From NCBI GenBank assembly GCA_948146395.1, contig OX411552.1:6069686-6133685 (forward strand): a DNA stretch of 64,000 nt. Direction: 5' to 3'. A program made the position numbers and the translations under genes. Shown here piece by piece: positions 34,938 to 46,600 of the stretch. How positions within the stretch are numbered: position 1 is the stretch's first letter; each line of letters starts with the position of its first letter. The notes beneath the pieces were generated by a model that saw only the letters and a list, made by a program, of their open reading frames with translations, searched no databases and was not told where the DNA came from. Origin of the DNA: Fragum whitleyi (lineage: Eukaryota > Mollusca > Bivalvia > Cardiida > Cardiidae).

Positions 34938-35153
34938 CTTCAATGGCAGGACCTCCTTGTTGATGGAGAAGAAAGCCGTCATAGCTTGTGTCCATGACAA
35001 CAACCCGGCCACATTACCACACACTTTCTTGGCATTCTCCATATTGTAGTCTTCCATCTCCAGATATGGCTGCAGTAACTCAACTGTCTCATCATTGATT
35101 GTGTCCTTGGGAAATGAAACAAGACTGCCCAGGAAGTTAGTACCAGCCATCAA
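34938..35153 (-). CDS. Dynein exon 18 (microtubule-binding tip to CC2)
   Basis: 216 nt, phase 0 on both sides. It encodes [49 protein letters not shown] and [12 protein letters not shown]. The last 90-odd nt and the donor are repeated downstream at 34,834-34,935. Confidence 0.95.
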
Positions 35154-35573
35154 CTGTAAAATATCAATTAAAGTGTTCTACCAATAAGAAATTTCAGACT
35201 TGTCTAAAATAAAAGAAGATGCAATTCCCAATTTCTCTTCAAATTCTAAAAATATGTCTTTAGGGTAGGTAATTAGGAAGTTGCATCGTTTTCTTCTCTG
35301 TTTTCCAATTTGTTTTTCTTATGCTTTGTAAAAGTAGGATATGTAGATTGAACCATTTATGAAAGGACATTACCATAAAGAAACCAAACATTTGCTATTT
35401 CATATGATAGAACTATTTAAAGTATAAAAAATCTTGTATAATCATACCTTTGATGGTTTCCACGACAAATCCTGTTTTTTCATAGACAAAATTTACCAAG
35501 CTAAATCTACACATTTGAAAAATTTGTCTTTGTCTAACATGTATCTAAGGAGATGTAACTAACAGTTAATTAC

Positions 35574-36022
35574 CTTTAGAGACTCTGACCAGGATGGTTT
35601 GATGGTTGGTTTATCCGGGTCCATGGTGATAGAGTCTAGTCTATGTTGAAAGAGCAGCAGTACACAGTCCATAATTCTCATAATCAGATGTGGAGGTTTA
35701 CCCAGTTTTCTGACCGTAGCAATATCAGCAGGTTTGATAGTATTCAGTGCGGCTTCGGCTGCTTCTAGAGCAGGTCTGGCCTTCTCCAGTTTCTCCTCAG
35801 CAATCTTCTTATCCGTCTCAATGGCGTCTACAATAGCCTGAGCCTTGTCCTTAACCTTCTGTACCTGTTCTTTGACCTTGGAAGCAGCTTGAGCCTTCAC
35901 TGTGACCTCCTTCAGTACTTCATCAGCTTTCTTTGAGGCCACAGCCAACTCCTTCTCCTTTACAGCAAGTTCTTTCTCCAGAACAGCAACTGCTTCTGAG
36001 GCTTCTATCAGTTTCTTCAAAC
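35574..36022 (-). CDS. Dynein exon 17 (stalk coiled coil CC1 and start of microtubule-binding tip)
   Basis: 449 nt, phase 1 in and 0 out, the largest exon. A long heptad coiled coil ([20 protein letters not shown]...[18 protein letters not shown]) leads to [20 protein letters not shown], the start of the microtubule-binding domain. Confidence 0.95.
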
Positions 36023-36269
36023 CTGAAACAGAAAAAAAATCAATCTACCAAGATTTCTTTTGGAAACCATTCAAAATTCATCAAAGAAAAATAATGTAAT
36101 ATGACTGAACACTAACATTTCAAACTTTTCTTGTAGATATGTACAAGACCTTGACTCTCAATCAATTTTATACACTTGAGATTATTAGCCATCTTAAGGA
36201 CCAATATAAGGGTAAGTAATAGTATTGTGTAATGTATAACTTGTGGCCATTTTACTGGGGACATACTTG

Positions 36270-36900
36270 TTTAAGTGCCCAAGAAACGTGTATATTATGT
36301 CAATATCCTCTTTACATTTTTAATGGGTGGAGTATCAACTCGAACGATTAGTTCTATGGCATTTTTGCGGGTCGCATCGAATGAGCTTTGCCTTTATCCG
36401 AAATTCAGACACGAAAAGAATTTTCATAATTCTTTAAACAAATGTCGAAAAACGACAATCCATACAGTTCGACATCTGGGTTTCTTTAAGATAAGTCATA
36501 TGCGATTAAAAAAGTCGAAAATTCAATTGTATAAGCCTAACAGCAAATTTTCCAAGGCAAATTATCGCCGATTAAAAATAAACCCCAAAAAGTGAAATGA
36601 GGAAAAACGATAAAAACAAGCCGCAGGAGCAAATCAAATTCTTCATAAGTGTCACATGACTAATCCACGCGTTGATTTTGAATATCAATGAGCCACATGA
36701 TATAACGCGGCGCTGAATCATGGGCAAAGATCTGACATGTGATCTCAACAACGAATCAAATTTCCAAATCGCATCACTTGACTCAAAAGCCAACGCAAAG
36801 AAATTGAAAATATTTATATGGGCGTGACTCGACCTAATTGATGGATATAATCCATGATTTATGCCCTGGCAGGGCGGAGCCTTAGTTACGGGGTTTTACG
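36270..36900. other. Unrecognised intronic segment with distinct composition
   Basis: Richer in CpG than the flanks, with several ORF-like stretches on both strands but no recognisable domain. It may be an old insertion. I saw no inverted ends or target duplication. Confidence 0.3.
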
Positions 36901-37354
36901 TGCAACTGTGTTAAATCCTGTTTCTATTAAAGCCATTTCTTTGAAATTTTGCACATGCTTCTGTGACCAAAATATCAGGATCTTGACAAAGCTTGTTACC
37001 TTGGTATATAGTGGAATTGAATTCAAATGAACTCCCACCCTTTTCGGACTCTTACCATTGTCAATTTCTCAAATCAAGCTTTAAAATATCAACCATGTCC
37101 ACTTTTTCAAGAATGACCGATTACAGTGCTGTCAGCACTTTGATTTTTAAAGGAGATATCCAGAAATATTGTTTCATTATCCTGATTTGATTGGTTCATT
37201 GTTACTACAACAGCTATGTTTTCAATTATGGTAAAATCATGAAAATACTGCTCTTGTTGTTCATTAAGGATAAATTGATCTGACACGGAAACAAACAATA
37301 ACTATCCTCTAGAGAGTCACAATGTTTCAGTATAACAGACTAAGAGTTCCCTAC

Positions 37355-37473
37355 CTGTATTCATTCTGTCAGCTAGTTCTCCAATCTCATTTCTCTTGTC
37401 TGTATAGATGGTCTTGTAGCCATTGATAAAGGAAAGGTAGGATTTGGGGGTCACATGGGTGGAACGACGATAT
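37355..37473 (-). CDS. Dynein exon 16 (before the stalk)
   Basis: 119 nt, phase 2 in and 1 out. It encodes [20 protein letters not shown] and ...[19 protein letters not shown] is the hallmark entry to the stalk helix. Confidence 0.95.
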
Positions 37474-37604
37474 CTGGAAACAATAGGAGAAAGTATTTTA
37501 ACTGTGGGCAATGCAAAATTCACAGTTAATCCTAATATCTAAGTAGATCTTCATAAAAGTTAAACTTAAAATGTTCAATTTTATTCATATTGGTTAAAGC
37601 AAAC

Positions 37605-37860
37605 ACGAGCAATACCAAAAGATGCCTACACTAAGCTGTATGATAGTGAATGGAACATCTAACTCCAAATTGGACATAATTTGTATTTGATAGTTCTGTT
37701 TGCTCTTTTGATAGGGAATATGTGTGCCAAGTTTCGAGTGAATGCCTTTTAAATTATCAGAGATATCACTAAAATGTCTAAAGTTTTTGCATGACAATTA
37801 TGACAACACTAAGGCCATAGCCATACCATGGGGTTTCCTGGAAAAAGGCCAAGCTTAACA
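37605..37860 (+). mobile_element. Hairpin-ended element related to 41,812
   Basis: Contains GCTCTTTTGATAGGGAATAT GTGTGCCAAGTTTCGAGTGA and ends CCATGGGGTTTCCTGG... as in the 41.8-kb element. The 5' end has diverged. Confidence 0.5.
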
Positions 37861-38221
37861 TTTTGCAATAATCTGATTATCAAACTTGTAAAAAAGTATA
37901 ATAACATAACATAACCTTTATTTCTCCAAGGTTCAAATGGACCAAAAGTAGAACACGGTTATTCAAGAGGAGAAATTATTTCTAAATACAGATTTTATGA
38001 ATGGTGGCATTGTAATAAGCTTGGCAAAAATCAGACAATACTTAATGTATGGTCCAGCAATATCCTTTGGAAACATAAGAAATAGCCTATTTGGAGATAA
38101 GGAGCCCCTTTTTCTGGCCATTCTTTGAAAAGAATTACCCCAAGTAGTTCTTGACAAAGAAGATTGTTTGAGTATGACAATAAATCTGTAGTGTTCTATC
38201 TTATAGGGCTTAATCTAGGGG

Positions 38222-38290
38222 TCAGTGCAACACTATTTTAAGTGCTTATATATTCATAAGCACCTACAATAGTCTTGCACTGATCCCTCG
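38222..38290. repeat. Foldback, AAGTGCTTATA type (family K copy 3)
   Basis: GGTCAGTGCAACACTATTTTAAGT-like arms (shown in part: AAGTGCTTATATATTCATAAGCACCT) with outer CAGTGCA ... TGCACTG. Copies lie at 27,676 and 28,303. Confidence 0.7.
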
Positions 38291-38309
38291 AAATATAAAG
38301 TGCACTAAC

Positions 38310-38536
38310 CTCTGGAAATAATCAGCACAACTTTCAGCCACACCATCATGTATAATACCCATAGTTTGTATAACTTGTTTTTTAACTTCCAGCGTACACT
38401 CGATGTTGAATTGTGACAGGAAGTGATCAGCTACAGCAATCAAGGCATCTTTAGGCCATCGCTGGAACCAGTCCATTGTACAGCCAGATATCAATCCAGG
38501 GAATTTCAAGGAACGGGCTCTGAACTTTTCTCCAAC
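38310..38536 (-). CDS. Dynein exon 15 (AAA4 C-terminal part)
   Basis: 227 nt, phase 0 in and 2 out. It encodes [40 protein letters not shown] and ...ESCADYFQ plus split Arg. Confidence 0.95.
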
Positions 38537-38783
38537 CTTTAAAGAATAAGATGATAAGTTTGAAAGCCACAAATTGATAGATTAGTCCAAAACTGTACCA
38601 AGTACCTATAACAATCATAAATGACAGAATGCAATAATTTTTTACTAGCCACAGAAAAAATCTATGGTGATTTTCCCTTAAGCAACTTGAGGCCATTTCG
38701 TATAATTTTAATGATATTTCATGAATATTGCATCAGTAAAGTCTAATTTGAATTATTAAACGAAAAATCCTGGTAATACTTAC

Positions 38784-38948
38784 AGGAGAGAAACATAGGA
38801 CAACATGGAGATTATTTCTGACTCGGCTAAGATAATATTCGTACAAGTTTTCATTGGACGGTGGTCGTCGTGGAAACTCTTTCTTCATGACGGGTATCAG
38901 TTCTCCAAGTATTTCATCCATTTCATCTCTAGCAAATAAGTTGGCAAC
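38784..38948 (-). CDS. Dynein exon 14 (AAA4)
   Basis: 165 nt, phase 0 on both sides. It encodes [20 protein letters not shown]...[16 protein letters not shown]...[10 protein letters not shown]. Confidence 0.95.
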
Positions 38949-39211
38949 CTATAGTTATATAAGGAAAATAAAAAAAAAAACATTCGGAAATTTATATAGA
39001 CTGCTAGACTCTAGCTGTGCCTGATAAAGTCTTAGTAGCTGTTAGGACCTTCTAAAACTGAAATCATGTACTCATAGAAGATTTAAATCTAAATAAAAAG
39101 TTGGGTATGGAAATTCATGAGTATCAAAAAACCAATGGCATTTTATCATTTTCATTGTCATATCCTTTTCATGTTCATAACCTTCCCTGTATTTAGGATG
39201 TGAAAAACATT

Positions 39212-39474
39212 TGTGATCCGTCAGGCAGAAAGGGACCATCCGGGAATTCTTTGAAATGAATTACTGAAAAAAAGATTTGATCCAGCATAGGTCAACCAGA
39301 GGTCTCAATTCAAAAATTCTTTGACAAGCTGGTAGATTGATCAGTCTAGATTCAGAAAATAAGCATGGTGCAAAAAGTTTCAACCCTAGTCAGTCTGCGC
39401 AGTCCGTGCAGTCTGACTAGTATTGACACTTTACGTACTACCCAGATGGTCCCTTTTGGCGTGATGGGTCACAT
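39212..39474. mobile_element. MITE, family C copy 2
   Basis: TGTGATCCGTCAGGCAGAAA and CCCTTTTGGCGTGATGGGTC ends. The inside contains AGCATAGGTCAACCAGAGGT and CAACCCTAGTCAGTCTG. Confidence 0.75.
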
Positions 39475-39512
39475 TTGTTTTATTTCCCTGTCCCATCAAT
39501 ATCATACTTGAC

Positions 39513-39815
39513 AACTCCTGAAGACAAGACATTGTTGAGATATTCTAGACAGCCTTCATCCTATACATCATGGGCCTGGTTCTATAAAGGATATCCTCCA
39601 ATTATAACCAGAATTTAAGAGATAACCTTTGGTCAATTCAAAATGGAAGTAAATTTCAGCCTATAAGGAATGTTGTTTCAATTGGTACAATTGAAACGAC
39701 ATTCCTTATTGGTTGGAAATAACACCCTGTCCATATCTAACCAATAGTTATCTTTTATATAATTTGGACTGGTCTGTATAAATAAATATGATTCCTTTAC
39801 TCTTTTCACTAGCTG
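39513..39815 (-). pseudogene. Decayed duplicate of dynein exon 13
   Basis: ACAACTCCTGAAGACAAGAC ATTGTTGAGATATTC (39,511-39,545) and GATTCCTTTACTCTTTTCAC...CTGTCCTG (39,790-39,822) repeat the parent exon in order. A roughly 190-bp insertion at about 39,580-39,769 splits it, carrying a GTTGTTTCAATTGG/CAATTGAAACGAC palindrome. The donor-side GT survives, but the frame is lost. Confidence 0.8.
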
Positions 39816-39869
39816 TCCTGCTGTTCAGGCTCAATGAATGTGTAAAGTAGTAAATGGACTTGAACTTAC

Positions 39870-40023
39870 AACTCCTGAAGACAGGACATTGTTGAGATAT
39901 TCCAAAAACCCTTCATCCTTGATCTCCTGGTCTGTAAAGATGAATGTGATTCCTTTACCCTGTTGGCCGGCTGTTCTGTAGAGAAACTTGAGGTCCTCTA
40001 GTAGATTGGATACATTGTATGAT
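39870..40023 (-). CDS. Dynein exon 13 (AAA4 Walker B)
   Basis: 154 nt, phase 2 in and 0 out. It encodes [37 protein letters not shown] and [11 protein letters not shown]. The Walker B region is intact. A decayed copy lies just downstream at 39,513-39,815. Confidence 0.95.
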
Positions 40024-40029
40024 CTAAAA

Positions 40030-41811
40030 TAAGATAAAATTATCATAAGGTATCCAGGAAATTTATGTTGAATTGGTATCTAGGGGTGCCCATTCATAGA
40101 CTAATTGGCATGATATGTAAATCAATGACTTGCAATAAAATTTTATCAATCAAATAGTGAACATTTGCATAACATAAAGAAATAACTAGAAAGTACAATG
40201 GTTAGTATATGTTTCAATATACATTACTCAGGACTCAGAAAAGGAAAAAAAAAACTTTCATAAAAGATGCCTGAGCATGGTCTAAAAGATGATAAAGAGA
40301 TTTCAGAGAAATGTACCAGTTTATTCAAAATGATTTTACAATAAACTATTGCTTATCCTTTGATTATTGTAATGATGCCATTAAAAAAATTAACAACAAC
40401 AAATGTGAGGTGAAGAGACTAGGTTTAAAGTGAGACAGTGTCTCTTTATTGAACATTGAACAGTTGTGGTGAGATGTTTTTGTGAACCAAAATAGTGATA
40501 CATTCTATGTCCTAAAACAAGATTAATGAGAACATTTGACGTTGACATTTGAGGTTGAAATTTTTGGGTGTAATTGGGCAGAGCAATATCTCAATTTAGA
40601 TGGCCACCAGAGATCAACCTTGCAAAAAGGAATCTAAAGTCTTTAAGTTCATTCTGGATTCTGTCTGCGGGCAATATTTGAAGAAAAAAAATCATGAACA
40701 ACTTAAGCCAGTTTATATAATTATCTTATCATCTTATTGAGGGTGTGATAGTAATCTCTTATTATGTCATATCAACATTGAAAGAAGGACTGACAAATGA
40801 TAATAATTAATGACAACAAAATGTTGGTCGATTACAGTAAGCGTATGAACGATGCTGAAACACTCACGGCTGTCCAAGACTGATCAAGTCAACATATAAC
40901 AAAACATACAGTTAAATATCTTTTTTATATATAACTTTATCATATCAAAATATATCTCTTACAGGATTTTCATCGTCATGCCTTGTAGAAAAGCTATCTT
41001 GAATACTATTAATTATACAAATTTCAAGATCAATCAGCATAAATAGTTAATGAATGAATATAACCTTCTCAATAGAAAGCTTTTTTTGATTACACAAACT
41101 AACAATTAGAAATAAACTCAATATTCGTAATCAATTTTCCTGATTCTCAGTATGACTGAGTTATAACACAGTTTGAGGAAAATACACAATTCCTGTCAAC
41201 CATTATAATTGGACATTTATCATTGGTAATGAGACCTAAATACCTTGTATACAAATGATCAAAATTTTTTAACAATATTCAATTTGACAATTTATTTTAC
41301 TTTATCATCAAGAAGATTGAAGAATGGAGTTTGACAGCTTTGAAAACAAGAAGACATTCTGCATTTGTAAGAAACAAACAAAGGTAAAAGAAACAATAGT
41401 TAAAGATTTCTCTTTTTTCTACAATATTTTCACTTTTAACTCACGATCCAAACCCTGATCCACTAAAAGTTTTTAAAATACTTTCAATATCATCTTAGAA
41501 ATACTTTAAATAGTTTAAAGTCAATTTCAGTCATAAATGAAAGAGAGAAAAAATAGATGAATACCATATCTCTCCTCATAAAAGTTCTCAGAAGCTTTAC
41601 ATAACATGGTCAGGGAGCTTTTATTTTGTAAACATTATCTGTTTAAAAAAAACATTAAACTTATGTCTTTTAGGCCCTTTTCCCTTTAATACGAGGTAAA
41701 TTTCCTCTAAACAATCATATAAATGATTATTTAGAGGAAATTCACATCAAATTAAGGAAGAAGTCTCAACAAGTTCTTAAAATTTAGGCATTTGAAGTGG
41801 GTTTTCTTAGT
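40030..41811. other. AT-rich dynein intron stretch
   Basis: No exon-like segment seen. One hairpin lies at about 41,700-41,742 (TTTCCTCTAAACAATCAT against ATGATTATTTAGAGGAAA). Confidence 0.4.
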
Positions 41812-42128
41812 AAACAAGAGCACCGCCTACAGGTGCCTACGCTCGGCTGTCGAGTGCTGGATGGTGGGAAAAAATCTAAGTCGAAAAAGGGGCATAATTT
41901 TCACAAAATGCATCTAGAGTTATCCCCCTTGATAGTGTAGGTTGCTCTTTTGATAGTGAACATGTGTGCCAATTTTCAAGTGAATGCCTTCAGTAGAACC
42001 AGAGATATAACAAAATGTCAAAGTTTTCGCACAACGACGCCAACGACGACAAGGACGCCAACGACGACAAGGACGACAAGGAGGCTATAGCAATACCTTG
42101 GGTTTTCTCCGAAAACAGCCGAGCTAAA
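41812..42128 (+). mobile_element. Hairpin-ended element with AAC GACG repeats
   Basis: It starts AACAAGAGCACCGCCTACAG with a CACC...GGTG hairpin, holds CTCTTTTGATAGTGAACATG and AACGACGACAAGGACG repeats, and ends GAAAACAGCCGAGCTAAAA. GCTCGGCTG and CAGCCGAGC near the two ends form an inverted pair. Relatives are at 32,031 and 37,605. Confidence 0.65.
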
Positions 42129-42826
42129 AATGTAAGGGTGCTACTATAAGGGAGGGCCCTATTATTAGGGGAAATATGGCAGGCAATATCAACATATTCA
42201 TAAAGAAAAATATAACATGCTAGGAACTGAAAAGTTGCTCCATAAAACCAATTGTTTAGGCAATATAGAAATTTTCATTCAGTGAAACAGAGATAAAAAA
42301 AATTTTGTCTCTTTGGAATTTTTGAGAAACACTCAGTCTTATTTTAAAATCATATCATTCAATGAGTTGACATACCATGCAATCTATTTAATTTGTGACA
42401 TAAAAATCAAAACATATCCATTTAGCAATTCTTACTGTCGAGAAAAATATCTCCAATTGTAGCTCTCAGGATTGCGGCGACTGATAGGTATCAAAATAAT
42501 TAGCTTAAGTGATATCTCAAATGATAACCTGTGCACAGCTTCTAAGCTTTACTGAATCAGAAATTAATAGAAGATTCAAATTTACAGCAGAAAACAATAT
42601 CTTTAGTCAAATCAACAGATTCCCAAAGAATAATTTGTATCTAAAGAGAGTTTGTCAAGTATTTGATCAATTTCATATAACTTTAATGGCCTAAATTACA
42701 AAATCAAAATAGGAAATAGTAGGCTATCCTCGAGATTCAAGTCAGTGACCAATTAAAACCTCGTAACTACAGCTAGAATAAAAAGCTTTTGGTCGCCATC
42801 AATGGTAATCTTTCTTTTTACTTATA

Positions 42827-43913
42827 GTAGTGGAACCATAATAGTTCCCAAACAACTTGGAACATATGAACTTTCACAAAGTTGACCAAGGTTTCCTAAT
42901 GTTATCACTACGAAACCTCAGTTAAGAGAGCGTTTACACTGTATGTTTAAGCAGATGTGAAAAAGCACATGTGTAAAAGCGTATCTGTCTTTTTGCGTTT
43001 ACACTGTATGCTTTTACATATCTGCTTCAGTTGACCTCGGTCATGACTGTCAGTCATTTTCAAGATCAAATAGAGTGTTGTATTACTGTAATGATGAGGG
43101 AATATTCTATCGGTCACCGAAACCAAATGAATATTTAAATAATTTAATTTTATTTGTGTCCATTAATTTGTATGTTCTGATTGGCTTAAAATTGGTTTCG
43201 TTGTGCAATGATAGCAATTTTGAGTGTGCAGCTATTTTGTAAGCTTCTGCCAAAAGTAGTCCAATTCAAAGTAAATATTATTATTGACTTATCTGAATGA
43301 TATTTGCTTCATAGTATTAAATTTTAAGATATGAAGAGAATATTTCGAAATTCCAATGAGGTATGAGACAAAAATATCCTTATCACACTCATACATGAAT
43401 CCGCTTTGCGTTTTTATACAGAGTGATTATGTTTTTAGTTCCACACCTCAATGAAATCAACAAATAGTCTCTTTGTCACTTAAAGGATAATAATGACATT
43501 GAAATATAGCTCAATTAATTCATTTGAATCCTTTTCTCCTATGGTAATAGGTTAATTTTCTCCCTGGTCATTGAAAGCATTATATTTCACAAAATATGTC
43601 TATTTGACAGGCTTCTTGAAAGAGCTGACCAGTAATTGTCTATTTTATCAGCTTATCAGCAGGTCATCAGAGGTATCAATGGTCATTTCGGTATTGAAAA
43701 GCAGACGGAAATAGAACATGTTCTATTCCGTATGTTTTGCAGATCTGTTAACAGAACACTCATTATCTATGGGGTTTACACTGCATGTTTTGACATAAAT
43801 GAAAAAGCATATATGAAAAAAAATACAGTCTAAACCCCCTATAACATTGTTTAAGTTTATTACATCCGAAATGCTGCAGACCTATTACAGGTCCAATACC
43901 ATAAAATCAATAT
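42827..43913. mobile_element. MITE family H copy 2, split by a larger insert
   Basis: Its two halves, TAGTGGAACCATAATAG ... GAAACCTCAGTTAAG (42,827-42,926) and CATTGTTTAAGTTTATTACATC ... GGTCCAATACC (43,837-43,913), match the intact copy at 32,867. The roughly 910-bp insert has ends GCGTTTACACTGTATG and the inverse of CAGTCTAAACC. It contains a family B foldback at 43,315-43,480. Confidence 0.6.
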
Positions 43914-43926
43914 GACTAGCCCCTAC

Positions 43927-44180
43927 CTTGTGAGAGTAATCTGGAATGTTTTATAGCCAGCGATGAATGACGCCAATTTAGTGAGGGACTGCTTTCCTGA
44001 CCCACCCACACCCACGAGTAGGGCGTGGCCTCGGGGTGTACGGATGATACGAGAGATCTTGATCAAATGGGTCATTGCATCCTTAAAGAACACAAGATCC
44101 ATTCCTGACCCCCGGATCCCCTCATTGTACTGCTGCAGAAACATAAGTAACCTCTCCTCCAGGGCCTCAAAACTCTCAAT
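43927..44180 (-). CDS. Dynein exon 12 (AAA4 P-loop)
   Basis: 254 nt, phase 0 in and 2 out. It runs [20 protein letters not shown], then [14 protein letters not shown] and the Walker A motif GVGGSGKQS, ending FQITLT plus split Arg. Confidence 0.95.
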
Positions 44181-44222
44181 CTACAACAATAATATGGTAG
44201 AGTTAAGAACAAAGAGAAATTG

Positions 44223-44335
44223 ACCTTCATCCAATCAAAACCATTCTTAATGTTCGCTCAGCGCACCATTCATTCCTTCTAAACATTCACTCACAAGATT
44301 CAAAAATGCTCCAAAATCACCAAAATTAAAACAAA
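44223..44335. mobile_element. Tc1-type MITE, family A fragment (copy 4)
   Basis: CAATCAAAACCATTCTTAAT, GCTCAGCGCACCATTCATTC and CACTCAC..GATTCAAAAATGCTC match the left arm of the copies at 3.3 and 3.8 kb. Confidence 0.6.
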
Positions 44336-44446
44336 TGCATTCAAACCTACTTTACCTGAAACAGTCTATCTTATCTGTCACATTTTCTTTTGTGAGATTA
44401 TTGTTAAGTAAGACCATGATCATTTTATAATTGATATAGTTTCATT

Positions 44447-44590
44447 TTCAAGTTGATTTATCCATGAATTTAGTGTAATGGTGAAGGAGTTATATGCAAA
44501 GCAAGAGCCTCCCGCTATGCCCTTCAATTTTACTTTTTGCATATAACTCCTCCCCCATCATCCCATCAGACTTTATTTATGGACACATCA
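44447..44590. repeat. Imperfect foldback
   Basis: GGAGTTATATGCAAA and TTTTTGCATATAACTCC arms in the intron between exons 11 and 12, with outer words CCATGAAT ... ATTTATGG. Confidence 0.55.
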
Positions 44591-44754
44591 ATGTGAAAAA
44601 TGAAAATTTTTCTTAATTCTTATTTAGTACATGTACTATTTCAAAATCCCTGATATCTTATGGCCATTAAGAAACCTTCATTATGAAGTTCAAAGTCGAA
44701 ACAATGATTCAATGAAACAATAATTCTGGTGGGTCAGCATAAAGTATCACTCAC

Positions 44755-44824
44755 CGGTTCATATATTTTTGGCATGTCAAAGTCAGCATCTTCTGGCTCT
44801 TCCCCTGTAGCCTCGGGGGCGTCC
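44755..44824 (-). CDS. Dynein exon 11 (pre-AAA4)
   Basis: 70 nt, phase 2 in and 0 out. It encodes DAPEATGEEPEDADFDMPKI and YEP, the acidic linker before AAA4. It is the common acceptor exon for the alternative pair. Confidence 0.9.
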
Positions 44825-45137
44825 CTGATATGATAGATAATATACAATTAGAACGGCATTTTGACTTATTTCTATCTAAAGGAACACCTACTTCTATATT
44901 TCTTGGTATTGTCACAGTATTAGTCTTTTTAAGATTGTGTCGAGACTTCTATATATATAATTGAAACAATGTATTAACATGAATTGTAATCATTGTTGAG
45001 TTTTCAAATAAATAAAAATTGAATTAATGTCCTAAATAAATGATTTTCTTTAACTACACATATATTTAAGAATGATACTTATCGAAATAAAAGCTTACTT
45101 CTATACTTCGGGGTATTGTCACAATGTTGATCTTGTT

Positions 45138-45295
45138 AAAACAGATGAAGAGTGTATTTGTTGATTTCATGGAGATGTGAAACTAAAAACCTAATCACAC
45201 TGTATGAATACACAAAGAGGAGTTCATACATAAGTGTGATTAGGTTTTTAGTTTCATTTCTCCATGAAATTAACAAACACTCTCTTCATATCTTA
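45138..45295. mobile_element. Foldback MITE, family B copy 4
   Basis: Near-perfect arms, TGAAACTAAAAACCTAATCA and TGATTAGGTTTTTAGTTTCA, flanked by GAAGAGTGT ... ACACTCTCTTC. Related foldbacks are at 20,061, 33,484 and 43,315. Confidence 0.75.
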
Positions 45296-46350
45296 TTATT
45301 TCATTTCTTTGAGCTAAAATATATAGATAACCCCTCAATTTAATGGATTATTTATGGGACTACTCTCCGTGGAATTGTTTTCATTGAGTAATGAGACCAA
45401 TTTTTCAGTCAATCAGAAAGCCAGAATCTTTGTAAACACAACTAGAATTAAATTATTTAAATTGTGATAAGACAATGCAAACAATGCATTTATATGATTG
45501 TGATAATGGTGTGTACTACAAGAAACGAACAACTTTTTACTGATTGCCTTGATTTTCTATAACAATACCTATCTGAGAATAACACTCATCTTTTAAATAA
45601 TTATATGCCTGATTTTAACATCTTAATTATAAACTAATATATAAAATATTCCATTTTCTGAAAATAAAGAACTTTTATTCTTAATTCTTCTTTTTCAATC
45701 TTCATACCACAAAAATCATGCTTTGAGCATCATTGGTTTTAACAAAAGGTGAAATTTTCTAAAAAGTGAAAGCATTCAAAACATTTCTTAATAGCAAATA
45801 AAGCTTCACAGTTTGTGATTCTATTTCAATTACAATATATGCTTTTTTTTAAGATACCAAATAAACAAAAACTTTAATGTGATTGAACTGTGGGTCATTT
45901 AACAAGAAAAGTTTAGAAAGAAGATTTACGTTAATTTAATGTACCTCAATAAAACATTTATTTGCAGACAATCATGATAATAAACATAAACTTTGCAACC
46001 ATACGTCAATCCAAGCCACCAGTACTTTTCCCACTGAGTTAATAACTTATCACACACTCCATGAGACATACCGTATTTCTTCTAATAATAGCATCTATGC
46101 CCAGTCTGTGACGACGCTAGTGTAGTTGTTTCTTAGAAATGATTTTAATCAGATTGTTCTTAGCACAGGGTAGGTTTCTGTGTAATTGTAGTGAATAAAG
46201 TAAATTTTAACAAATAATATTGAAAAACATTCTTGGAAAAAATTATTGAAATGTCTTTTCCTACTTTCTTCTCTATTTTGCTTCTGTCACTTAAAAAAAA
46301 CAACTTATGATTGAGTAGGTGGTCCAGCTGGAGATCCAAGGTTTCAATAC
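45296..46350. other. AT-rich dynein intron stretch
   Basis: No exon or repeat family recognised. Confidence 0.4.
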
Positions 46351-46600
46351 ATTCGTTTGTTTGTTTAAATGGGGTTTTACGCCCCTTTTAACATTGTTGC
46401 AGTCATATTGTGCCGGCTGGAGCACCTAACAATGGATTCCTGGTATTTCTCTCACCAGTACTACCATCACATCCTTTCCTAGCCTCCAGCTGCTATCCCA
46501 CATAGGTTTACTATTATCAACCCATTTATAGTAGACAAATTGTCAGAAAGGAGGAGTGCTGCCATCGGGGATTGAACCAGGGACCTCTTGACAGTTTGAC
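46351..46600 (-). mobile_element. tRNA-derived SINE, copy 3, head damaged
   Basis: GGGGTTTTACGCCCCTTTTA, GGAGCACCTAACAATGG and ATCGGGGATTGAACCAGG are present. Box A is lost at the right end. Confidence 0.75.

Noticed and set aside
35902..36099. Plus-strand Ser/Thr/Phe-rich open frame
   Set aside because: It is the antisense of the dynein stalk coiled coil in exon 17; the composition is explained by that.
36275..36595. 106-codon plus-strand frame in a dynein intron
   Set aside because: No recognisable domain, and the region has no splice or regulatory support. It is kept only as an unrecognised segment.
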